DNA of 6,484 bases from an uncultured Collinsella sp. (GTDB taxonomy: Bacteria > Actinomycetota > Coriobacteriia > Coriobacteriales > Coriobacteriaceae). The position numbers and the translations under genes are program-made. Numbering within the stretch: position 1 is the stretch's first letter; the number at the start of each line of letters is the position of its first letter. The notes below the pieces were generated by a model, which was not told the DNA's origin, searched no databases, and saw only the letters and a program-made list of their open reading frames with translations. Positions 1 through 5,390 of this stretch are shown here, piece after piece. The DNA is taken from contig CABUQY010000086.1 of the NCBI GenBank assembly GCA_902493915.1, forward strand, positions 1 through 6,484, read 5' to 3'.

Positions 1-351
1 CAGATCGGAAACCTGGGCCTCGGGCAGGATAAAGGCGTCTGGGTACCAGGCGACGGGGTTGTGGGCGATGCCGGCGGCATCGAGCGCCGCAGCGATGTCC
101 TCGGCGGTCGCCCTGAGCGTGTTGGCGCGCAGCGTGACCGGGCGTGTGGCCGCGGCGCCGAAGCCCTCGATCATGAGCTCGGCATCGGAGGGCGCATAGG
201 CGCCGGCGACCGTGTCGACCATAAAGCGTGGCAGGTCGGCAGCGCAGGGAAGGGCGGCAAGCTGGTCGGAAAGCTCGGTAGCAGCAAACTGCCTAAGCTT
301 GAGCTCGGCCTTGACCTGCTTTTTTTGCTTACGACGACGCGGCTTGGACAT
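1..351 (-). CDS. RsmB/NOP-family RNA cytosine-C5 methyltransferase, N-terminal part (runs off the window)
   Basis: The reading frame starts at ATG 351 and stays open for 117 codons to the window edge, so the C-terminal part is missing. It begins with a very basic stretch (MSKPRRRKQKKQ). From about residue 43 comes the N-terminal substrate-binding region typical of RsmB/RsmF/NOL1-NOP2-Sun enzymes: FMVDTVAGAY, then RPVTLRANTLRAT (about 70-82, matching the family pattern RPVTLRVNTLK), then a short helix and VAWYPDAFILPE (about 100-111). These enzymes use S-adenosylmethionine to make 5-methylcytosine in rRNA or tRNA. Their catalytic cysteines and SAM motifs lie downstream, outside the window, so activity and exact target cannot be judged. 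An AAGGA Shine-Dalgarno (plus-strand 359-363) sits 7 nt before the ATG, which supports this start. The gene lies 59 nt behind the MetRS-like gene on the same strand and is probably co-transcribed with it. Family assignment is fairly sure; the exact subfamily is not. Confidence 0.75.
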   Translation of the reverse strand, partial: MSKPRRRKQKKQVKAELKLRQFAATELSDQLAALPCAADLPRFMVDTVAGAYAPSDAELMIEGFGAAATRPVTLRANTLRATAEDIAAALDAAGIAHNPVAWYPDAFILPEAQVSDL

Positions 352-389
352 CCGTCTTTCCTTCCCATCCCAAATTGACTACTTTCCGG

Positions 390-409
390 GCACGCCGCTG
401 CTGGCGTGC
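390..409 (-). other. Short GC-rich hairpin between synthetase and methyltransferase genes
   Basis: GCACGCC (390-396) and GGCGTGC (403-409) form a perfect 7-bp stem with a 6-nt loop, starting 1 nt past the synthetase stop codon. In the minus-strand transcript it is followed by CCGGAAAGT, not a run of U, so it is not a convincing intrinsic terminator. It may act as an mRNA 3'-end stabiliser or weak attenuator between the two genes, or it may have no role. Confidence 0.4.
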
Positions 410-410
410 T

Positions 411-2561
411 TTAGTACTGGCTCTCGTGCTTGCTAAAGAAGTCGAAGCGCGGGGGCAGCGGCTTCACGCGGTGCTCGCCGGGCTTCTCGCCCAAGCTCTC
501 CACAAACTCATCCGTGGAGGCGAAGATGTTATCCCAGCTAAAGAAAGCGACCGGGTCGACGTCGAAGTACTCGCAGATGAGCTCGCAGCCGGCCGGCACA
601 ATACCGTGCATCAGGACGGTCGCCACGCGCAGCTCGGTAAAGGCGTCGACAAGGGCCTGCGTCATCGCGGCATTGGCCGGCTCGCCCTCGAGTTTGTTGG
701 CGGCCTTGGAGGCGTCGCTCCAGCGCTTGTTGGCGGCGCGCAGGTAGTCGTCGCACACGGCGAGCGCGCGGTGCGTCTCGAACTTGTACATGGCCTGCTC
801 AAAGGCGAGGGCTGCCTGCTCGGCGGCTTCGACCACGGCGGCAGAGGCCGCACCGGCGGGGATGCAGCCGTTGCGATAGGGGCTCTCGTCGCCTTCCTTG
901 ACGGCGACGCCGTAGAAGCAGCTGCGGGCCAGACGGTTGAACACGCCGGTCAAAAGGGCGCTCTCCTTAAGGGCCGGATCGATGACGCGCTTGTCGTCGC
1001 AGGCGCGCACCTCGTTGCCGTCCTTGTCCTTGCCGGTCACGCGGGTGTCGTATGCCTTGGGGCTAAAGCTCACCGGCTTTTCGGACAGGCCGAGCGACAG
1101 CCAGTGCGCGCGCATCTGCTCGCAGGTGTAGTGGTTGAGCAGGTCGTCTGCCGGCGGGGGAGGCGTCTGCGAGGACGAGCTGGCCTTTTTGCCCATGTAG
1201 AGCAGGTGGTAGCAGGCGCTGACGGTGCTCTGCGTGAGGTCCCAGCCCAGGGCCTCCCACATGGCGGTCTGCGCGATGCAGTAGAAGTAGATGTTGTCCT
1301 GACCGATAAACTGGTAGATCTGCGCGTCGTCCGAGCACCACCAGTCGCGCCAGTCGAGCGAGCTGTGCTGGTAGGTGGGCGCGGGGACCTGCGTGGAGTC
1401 GGCAGCGGGCTCGCCCATGAGGGCGGCATCCTGGGCGGCGACGCCCTCGGTCACGCCGGCTGCCTTGGCATCGCGCGCGAGCACGGTACGCGTATAGCTG
1501 ATGGGCGCCCACAGGCTCTCGGGCCAGCACCAGCAGGTGACGTCGGAGACGCCATCGACCTCGGGCACCGGAACGCCCCAGTCGATGTTGCCGGTGATGC
1601 GGAAGGGCACGAGCGCCTTGCCGCTGCGGAAGCGCACGCCGCCGTTGGCGAGCACCGCGTGGGCGTCGTCGCGCTCCTTCCAGCTGGGGAAGGTGACGGT
1701 AAAGCTGCTCTTGTTGCCCTCGGGCTCCAGCACGGTGTGCTCGGGAAGCTGGTCCTCGACGGCGTCGAAGGCCTCGCGGAACTTGTTCTGGATGTAGAGC
1801 TGTGCCGGCAGCAGCCACTCCTCCATGGTCTTGGAGACCACGGAGCGAACCTGCGGGTTCTGGGCGAGCTTGGCGGTGTAGGTTTTCATGAAGTCGAGGT
1901 AGGCCGGCAGGTCAAAGTAGAGATTGTCGACCGGACGCAACTCGGGCACCTCGCCGGTGAGCTGGCTTTTGGGCGCGATGAGCTCCTCGGGCTCAAACTG
2001 GTGGCCCAGATCGCACTCGTCGGCATAAGCCTTCTCGGACTTGCAGCCCTGGATGGGGCAGCGGCCGATGACCTGGCGGCCGTTGAGGAACGTGCCGGCC
2101 TTGGCATCGTAGAACTGCAGCGTGGAGCGCTTGGAGATGGTGCCCTGCTCGTGCAGGCGCTCGATAATCTCGGCAGTCACCTCGTTGTGGATCTGGGCCG
2201 CCGGCTCAAGGCCCGAGCCGCCGTAGATGTCGCAGCTGATGTTGTAGTTGTTGAGGGTCGTGGCCTGGCGGGAGTGATTGGACTCGACATACTCGCCGAT
2301 GGACTTATCGTAGCCTTCGTTCTCCTTGAGCTTGCGGTAGCTCTCCATGATGGGCGAGCCGTAGCAGTCGGTGCCCGAGGTGAAGATGACGTTTTCGCGG
2401 CCCAGGCGGTCGCGCAGGAAGCGGGCGAAGAAGTCGGCCGGGACAAAGACGCCGCCAACGTGGCCAAAGTGAAGGCCCTTGTTGCCGTAGGGCTCGCCGG
2501 CGGTAACGATGGCGCGGCGAGGCCAGCTGGGACGGTCGTTCATGGAGTATTTGGATGCCAT
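411..2561 (-). CDS. Methionyl-tRNA synthetase-like class I aminoacyl-tRNA synthetase, divergent
   Basis: A 716-residue class I synthetase with the E. coli-type MetRS layout. In order: VTAGEPYGN and the HIGH-site HFGH (31-34); SGTDCYGSP (62-70); a connective-peptide zinc knuckle with C168, C173, C183 and H187, followed by EPEELIAPKSQLTG as in MetRS; NIDWGVPVPE (325-334); WAPISY (351-356); FIGQDNIYFY (418-427); a KMSKS-site reading KASSS (459-463) followed by QTPPPP; and an anticodon-domain helix with FNRLAR (541-546). The C-terminal EMAPII/Trbp111-like tRNA-binding domain of many MetRS is absent. There is an extra segment at about 265-323 and another, Ala-rich, at about 360-405. ATG 2561 was chosen because AAGGAG (2566-2571) lies 4 nt upstream; a start at 2654 would add 31 unlike residues, and ATG 2543 is too far from the ribosome site. 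The fold is certain. Methionine as substrate is not: several pocket residues differ (see findings), so it may be the genome's MetRS (metG) or a repurposed paralogue. Confidence 0.85.
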   Translation of the reverse strand: MASKYSMNDRPSWPRRAIVTAGEPYGNKGLHFGHVGGVFVPADFFARFLRDRLGRENVIFTSGTDCYGSPIMESYRKLKENEGYDKSIGEYVESNHSRQATTLNNYNISCDIYGGSGLEPAAQIHNEVTAEIIERLHEQGTISKRSTLQFYDAKAGTFLNGRQVIGRCPIQGCKSEKAYADECDLGHQFEPEELIAPKSQLTGEVPELRPVDNLYFDLPAYLDFMKTYTAKLAQNPQVRSVVSKTMEEWLLPAQLYIQNKFREAFDAVEDQLPEHTVLEPEGNKSSFTVTFPSWKERDDAHAVLANGGVRFRSGKALVPFRITGNIDWGVPVPEVDGVSDVTCWCWPESLWAPISYTRTVLARDAKAAGVTEGVAAQDAALMGEPAADSTQVPAPTYQHSSLDWRDWWCSDDAQIYQFIGQDNIYFYCIAQTAMWEALGWDLTQSTVSACYHLLYMGKKASSSSQTPPPPADDLLNHYTCEQMRAHWLSLGLSEKPVSFSPKAYDTRVTGKDKDGNEVRACDDKRVIDPALKESALLTGVFNRLARSCFYGVAVKEGDESPYRNGCIPAGAASAAVVEAAEQAALAFEQAMYKFETHRALAVCDDYLRAANKRWSDASKAANKLEGEPANAAMTQALVDAFTELRVATVLMHGIVPAGCELICEYFDVDPVAFFSWDNIFASTDEFVESLGEKPGEHRVKPLPPRFDFFSKHESQY

Positions 2562-2642
2562 GGGACTCCTTCGCATATTGTAAGAGCGCAGCCGGGCACG
2601 GGGTTCGGCGGCGCGGTGGTCAATTCGTGCATATCGTTCGAC

Positions 2643-2673
2643 ATTATCGCACATGCGGACGGGTACGTGGCAG
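2643..2673 (-). promoter_or_regulatory. Candidate promoter for the MetRS-like gene
   Basis: Read on the minus strand, TGCGATAAT (2651 down to 2643) is an extended -10: TGn plus GATAAT, 5 of 6 matches to TATAAT. A weak -35, CTGCCA (2668-2673, 4 of 6), lies 19 nt upstream. A wide spacer and poor -35 are tolerated when an extended -10 is present. Transcription would start near 2636 and leave a leader of about 75 nt. I saw no T-box or SAM-riboswitch consensus in that leader. Confidence 0.4.
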
Positions 2674-2679
2674 GGGCGC

Positions 2680-2690
2680 TATCCTAAGAT
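2680..2690 (+). promoter_or_regulatory. Candidate -10 region immediately ahead of the zincin gene
   Basis: TATCCT (2680-2685) and TAAGAT (2685-2690) each match TATAAT at 4 of 6 positions and lie only 3-8 nt before ATG 2694. A start of transcription about 7 nt past either one would fall at or next to the ATG, giving a leaderless mRNA. This fits the lack of a Shine-Dalgarno. No good -35 is visible, so the call is weak. Confidence 0.25.
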
Positions 2691-2693
2691 GCT

Positions 2694-3263
2694 ATGAATG
2701 AGATTTCCAACATACATGCGTTTGAGGACGAGGATTTTCTGCACGCCTGCTTTGTGTGGGGGATGGTCGTAGTCGGCGTGTTTGCCGTGTGCCTGGTGCC
2801 GGTGTTTATGCTGCTGGGCGGGCCTGCAGACTTGGATGCGGCTGACGCGGGCGGCTGGACGGCGGTCTTGGGCTGGATAGTCGGCTTGGCTGCGGTCTCA
2901 ATGGCGTCGTTTGCCGTGCACGAGCTGGTGCACGGTGTGTTTTTTAAGCTGCTGGCGCCCGCGAGTGCGCACGTGACTTTTGGAGCGAACCGTGAGACGT
3001 GCATGATCTATGCCTGCGCCGAGGGGATTGTGTATTCGCGCCGGCGGTATATGGCGGTTTGCCTGGCGCCGACGGTTGTTGTGACGGCGGCGTTTGCCCT
3101 GGGATTTGCGTTTTCTGGGTATCCGCTGCTGTGCTACCTGGCGGCTGGTTTGCACCTTTCGGGATGCACGGGCGACTGGTATTACGTGCGGACGATCCTG
3201 CGCGACCGCCGCATTGCCGCCTGCGAGGACACGTCCTTTGGCGTGCGCTTTTTCGCAAGGTAG
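2694..3263 (+). CDS. DUF3267-type putative zinc metalloprotease (membrane zincin)
   Basis: A 189-residue integral membrane protein with an embedded zinc-protease motif. Hydrophobic segments lie at about 18-42, 57-75, 118-140 and 143-158. HELVHG (76-81) is a classic HExxH zincin signature at the end of the second segment: H76 and H80 would bind zinc and E77 would activate water. GCTGDW (157-162) near the C-terminus matches the position of a conserved Gly-Asp in DUF3267 proteins, and D161 is a candidate third ligand. The arrangement resembles a small site-2-protease-like enzyme, but substrate and role are unknown for the family. Start ATG 2694 gives an acidic N-terminus (MNEISNIHAFEDEDF) ahead of the first membrane segment; there is no Shine-Dalgarno within reach. 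It is transcribed divergently from the synthetase (132-nt gap) and lies 62 nt before queH. I see no functional link to queuosine genes. Family confidence is good; catalytic activity is inferred from the motif only. Confidence 0.75.
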   Translation: MNEISNIHAFEDEDFLHACFVWGMVVVGVFAVCLVPVFMLLGGPADLDAADAGGWTAVLGWIVGLAAVSMASFAVHELVHGVFFKLLAPASAHVTFGANRETCMIYACAEGIVYSRRRYMAVCLAPTVVVTAAFALGFAFSGYPLLCYLAAGLHLSGCTGDWYYVRTILRDRRIAACEDTSFGVRFFAR

Positions 3264-3273
3264 TCTTTTTGGG

Positions 3274-3306
3274 ATGATTTTTCTGGGACGGGGATTAAAA
3301 AATCAT
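3274..3306. repeat. AT-rich 9-bp inverted repeat in the queH leader
   Basis: ATGATTTTT (3274-3282) and AAAAATCAT (3298-3306) are perfect inverted copies around a 15-nt G-rich spacer (CTGGGACGGGGATTA). The element begins 10 nt after the zincin stop codon and ends 7 nt before the queH ribosome-binding site. No U-run follows the second arm, so it is not a standard terminator. It could be an operator, a weak stem in the leader, or a copy of a dispersed palindromic repeat; one window cannot tell. Confidence 0.5.
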
Positions 3307-3312
3307 TGCGGG

Positions 3313-3317
3313 GGAGG
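3313..3317 (+). promoter_or_regulatory. Ribosome-binding site that decides the queH start
   Basis: GGAGG lies 2 nt before ATG 3320 but 8 nt before ATG 3326. Only the second distance is normal for initiation, so ATG 3326 is the likely start. The resulting N-terminus, MKPLLLHACCAPC, also matches the usual QueH beginning. Confidence 0.7.
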
Positions 3318-3325
3318 AGATGTCG

Positions 3326-3901
3326 ATGAAGCCGTTGTTGCTGCATGCTTGTTGCGCGCCATGCTCGCTTGAGCCGGTTCGCCTGCTGCGCGAGGAGGGG
3401 TTTGAGCCCACGATTTGCTGGACCAATCCCAATATTCAGCCGCGCGATGAATGGCAGCGTCGTTTGGACGAGCTGCGCCGGTGGTGTGCCGACGGCGACA
3501 TCGAGCTCATCGAGGCCGGGGAGGACCGCGAACGCTGGGAGACCGGCGTGGCCCCGTTGGGTGCCGATCGTCCCCGTCGCTGTCGCGTGTGCTATGCCTT
3601 GCGCTTGGCCGAGGCATGCCGCGTTGCCCAGGAGCGCGGGTTTGAATATGTGGGTACGACGCTCGCCGTCTCGCCGTACCAGCTGTTCGACACCTGCAAT
3701 GACGTACTCGAGCGCCTGGCGGCGGCACGTGGGCTTACCCCGGTGATCCGCGATTTTCGCCCGTATTATCCCGAGGCTACGCGCCGTTCGCGCGAACTGG
3801 GCATGTATCGACAGAACTACTGCGGCTGCCGCTTTTCTGCCGTCGAGGCGGCCATGGACCGCGCTCGCATTCGCGACGAGCGCAAGGCTGCCAAAAAGTA
3901 G
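3326..3901 (+). CDS. queH: Epoxyqueuosine reductase QueH
   Basis: A 191-residue cytosolic enzyme of the QueH (DUF208/COG1636) family, which reduces epoxyqueuosine at position 34 of tRNAs with GUN anticodons to queuosine. QueH is a cobalamin-independent iron-sulfur enzyme that replaces QueG in many bacteria. All family cysteine motifs are present: LLHACCAPCS near the N-terminus (C9, C10, C13), RCRVCYALRL (C86, C89), and YRQNYCGCRFS (C166, C168). Also visible are the family-typical stretch WTNPNIQPRDEWQRR (about 32-46) and TTLAVSPYQ (about 111-119). These cysteines are where the family binds its metal centres. Length is normal. The start at ATG 3326 is set by Shine-Dalgarno spacing; an ATG 6 nt earlier would add only Met-Ser. 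queA follows 64 nt downstream, so the two enzymes of consecutive steps sit side by side. No codon disruption seen. Confidence 0.93.
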   Translation: MKPLLLHACCAPCSLEPVRLLREEGFEPTICWTNPNIQPRDEWQRRLDELRRWCADGDIELIEAGEDRERWETGVAPLGADRPRRCRVCYALRLAEACRVAQERGFEYVGTTLAVSPYQLFDTCNDVLERLAAARGLTPVIRDFRPYYPEATRRSRELGMYRQNYCGCRFSAVEAAMDRARIRDERKAAKK

Positions 3902-3923
3902 TTCATTTGGGACGTCAGCCTGC

Positions 3924-3929
3924 TAGGAT
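3924..3929 (+). promoter_or_regulatory. Possible internal promoter -10 between queH and queA
   Basis: TAGGAT (3924-3929), preceded by TGC, matches an extended -10 at 4 of 6 positions. TTCATT (3902-3907), 16 nt upstream, is only a poor -35. This could give queA its own start near 3936 in addition to read-through from queH. The 64-nt gap holds no terminator hairpin, so co-transcription is the simpler reading. Confidence 0.22.
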
Positions 3930-3952
3930 GTAGGGCGGACTTTAGCTATATA

Positions 3953-3957
3953 AGGAG
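3953..3957 (+). promoter_or_regulatory. Ribosome-binding site favouring the GTG start of queA
   Basis: AGGAG lies 8 nt before GTG 3966 and 14 nt before ATG 3972. The spacing favours the GTG. The two choices differ by two residues and leave the protein otherwise unchanged. Confidence 0.6.
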
Positions 3958-3965
3958 AATCCGAC

Positions 3966-5183
3966 GTGTCTATGCGTACCGATGATTTTGACTACAACCT
4001 TCCCGAGGAACTGATTGCCCAGGCTCCTGCCGAGCCGCGCGACTCCTGCCGCCTGCTGGTGGTGGATCGCAAAGGCTCCCAGGCGGGGAAGCCGCTGGAG
4101 CACGGCGGTACCGTTGAGCACCGCATCTTCCGCGACATCATCGACTATATCGAGCCGGGCGATGTGCTCGTCATCAACAAGACGCGTGTGATGCCGGCCC
4201 GCCTGATCGGTCGCAAAGCCGGCTCGGGTGGCGTGGTCGAGACGCTGCTGCTCAAGCGCCGTGAGGATGTTGACCCGCTGGGCCACGTTTGGGAGTGCCT
4301 GGTCAAGCCGGGCAAGCGCCTGAAGCCCGGTGCTCAGATTGAGTATCGCGCCGGTGGCGCCCATGCGCCCGAGGGGGCTCCCGTGGTGCTGACGGCCGAG
4401 GTCATCGACTTTGTCACCGATAGCCGCGGAGGCCGTCTGGTGCGCTTTGAGCCGGCCGGCTGCAATGCCGCCGGCGAGCCGCGCACGCTCGACGAGGCCA
4501 TTCATGCTGCCGGTCACGTGCCGCTGCCGCCCTACATTACCGATTACGAGGGCGATCCCGAGAAGTACCAGACCGTCTACGCCATGAAGGAGGAGCACTC
4601 GGCTGCCGCTCCTACGGCGGGTCTGCACTTTACTCCCGAGCTCATGGCCGCTATCGAGGCCAAGGGCGCGAAGTTTGCCGCCGTCGAGCTCGAGGTGGGT
4701 ATTGATACCTTCCGTCTGGTGGAGGAGGACGACCCCACGCAGCACGTCATGCACACCGAGCGCTACCACGTGTCGCAGGAGGTTGTCGATGCCGTGCACA
4801 AGGCCAAGGCCGAGGGGCATCGCGTGATTGCTGTCGGTACCACCGCAGTGCGCTCGCTCGAGAGCGCCTTTGACGCTGAGGCACCGGTGTCCGATCCGGC
4901 CGTGACGGCGCGCTATTTTGAGGGCCGCGAGGACGGGGCCGATACACTTGGCCGCGGTGACATCGTGGTGTGCGAGAACGCCACGACGCAGCTCTACCTC
5001 ATGCCCGGATCGACCTATCACGTGGTCGACGCGCTGATCACAAACTTCCACGTGCCGCGCTCCACGCTCATGATGCTCGTGAGCGCGCTTGCCACCCGCG
5101 ACCAGATCATGGATGCCTACGCCGCCGCCATCGAGGAGCGCTACCGCTTCTTCAGCTTTGGCGACGCCATGCTCATTTTGTAG
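3966..5183 (+). CDS. queA: S-adenosylmethionine:tRNA ribosyltransferase-isomerase QueA
   Basis: A 405-residue cytosolic enzyme that transfers and rearranges the ribosyl group of S-adenosylmethionine onto preQ1 already inserted in tRNA, giving epoxyqueuosine. Family motifs run the whole length: DFDYNLPEELIAQ (7-19), SCRLLVVDR (27-35), GDVLVINKTRVMPARL (65-80), WECLVKPGKRLKPG (109-122), LPLPPYI-type PLPPYI (186-191), YQTVYA (201-206), AAAPTAGLHFT (213-223), GTTAVRSLES (291-300), TNFHVPRSTLMMLVSALA (359-376) and the C-terminal YRFFSFGDAMLI (393-404). QueA is usually near 340-350 residues. The extra length sits in three loops, at about 36-49, 130-175 and 303-330, with no core motif lost. The start is GTG 3966 on Shine-Dalgarno spacing. 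The product is the substrate of QueH, encoded just upstream. The tgt gene, needed for the earlier step, is not in the window. A strong hairpin directly follows the stop codon. Confidence 0.97.
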   Translation: MSMRTDDFDYNLPEELIAQAPAEPRDSCRLLVVDRKGSQAGKPLEHGGTVEHRIFRDIIDYIEPGDVLVINKTRVMPARLIGRKAGSGGVVETLLLKRREDVDPLGHVWECLVKPGKRLKPGAQIEYRAGGAHAPEGAPVVLTAEVIDFVTDSRGGRLVRFEPAGCNAAGEPRTLDEAIHAAGHVPLPPYITDYEGDPEKYQTVYAMKEEHSAAAPTAGLHFTPELMAAIEAKGAKFAAVELEVGIDTFRLVEEDDPTQHVMHTERYHVSQEVVDAVHKAKAEGHRVIAVGTTAVRSLESAFDAEAPVSDPAVTARYFEGREDGADTLGRGDIVVCENATTQLYLMPGSTYHVVDALITNFHVPRSTLMMLVSALATRDQIMDAYAAAIEERYRFFSFGDAMLIL

Positions 5184-5211
5184 GTTACGGCGTTTTCCAA
5201 ACGCCGTAACC
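5183..5211 (+). terminator. Perfect 13-bp hairpin abutting the queA stop codon, putative terminator
   Basis: GGTTACGGCGTTT (5183-5195) and AAACGCCGTAACC (5199-5211) pair perfectly around a 3-nt loop TCC; the first G is the last base of the TAG stop. The stem is strong, but no U-tract follows (CGGCCGACG), so it is not a textbook intrinsic terminator. It could stop or stabilise the queH-queA transcript. Because it is symmetrical it could act on either strand between these convergent genes. The hairpin itself is certain; its role is inferred. Confidence 0.55.
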
Positions 5212-5336
5212 GGCCGACGCTGCGCGGGCCGCATTTGGACAATCTGACGTTCAACTTCAAGGGCGCGACCGAAAGGTCAGCGCCCTTTCGTTTCACGTCA
5301 CCTTGTCTCAAATGCGGCCCGCTCGCTGTCGTTGCC
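5212..5336. repeat. About 125-nt imperfect palindrome able to fold into one long rod-like stem-loop
   Basis: Nested inverted arms share one centre. From outside in: GGC/GCC and CGAC/GTCG (5212-5218 with 5328-5336); GCGGGCCGCATTTG with CAAATGCGGCCCGC (5224-5237 with 5309-5322, perfect 14 bp); GACAA/TTGTC (5238-5242 with 5303-5307); TGACGT/ACGTCA (5245-5250 with 5295-5300); AAC/GTT (5253-5255 with 5290-5292, G included); AAGGGCGC/GCGCCCTT (5259-5266 with 5280-5287); GACC/GGTC (5267-5270 with 5275-5278); and a GAAA loop (5271-5274). By hand about 50 base pairs form. The plus-strand apex is followed by TTTCGTTT, a weak U-rich tail. It sits between convergent genes and may be a bidirectional terminator, a REP/MITE-like mobile palindrome, or a structured RNA. 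Confidence 0.7.
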
Positions 5337-5390
5337 AAAACATCAGCGCTGCCTTGGTTTGACTAGTCGTTTAAGAACGTCCCCAATGGC

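Noticed and set aside
2562..2654. A longer synthetase starting at ATG 2654.
   Set aside because: The 31 added residues are not synthetase-like and would overlap the candidate -10 region. AAGGAG sits 4 nt before ATG 2561.
375..2687. A 770-codon open frame on the plus strand across the synthetase gene.
   Set aside because: It is exactly antisense to a gene with clear synthetase motifs. Its Val/Gly/Ala/Leu/His-rich translation shows no domain, as expected from reading GC-rich codons backwards.
2562..2693. A T-box leader for the synthetase.
   Set aside because: The minus-strand leader has ACCACCGCG but no AGGGUGGNACCGCG T-box sequence, and at about 75 nt it is too short for a classical T-box.
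3264..3325. A preQ1 riboswitch upstream of queH, prompted by the A6 run before the ribosome site.
   Set aside because: The C-rich loop (CACCC) and the downstream CUA pairing of class I preQ1 aptamers are missing, and the A-run is explained by the 9-bp dyad.
3942..5234. A 430-codon open frame on the minus strand across queA.
   Set aside because: QueA motifs along the whole plus-strand frame are unambiguous. The antisense translation has no recognisable motif and no ribosome site.
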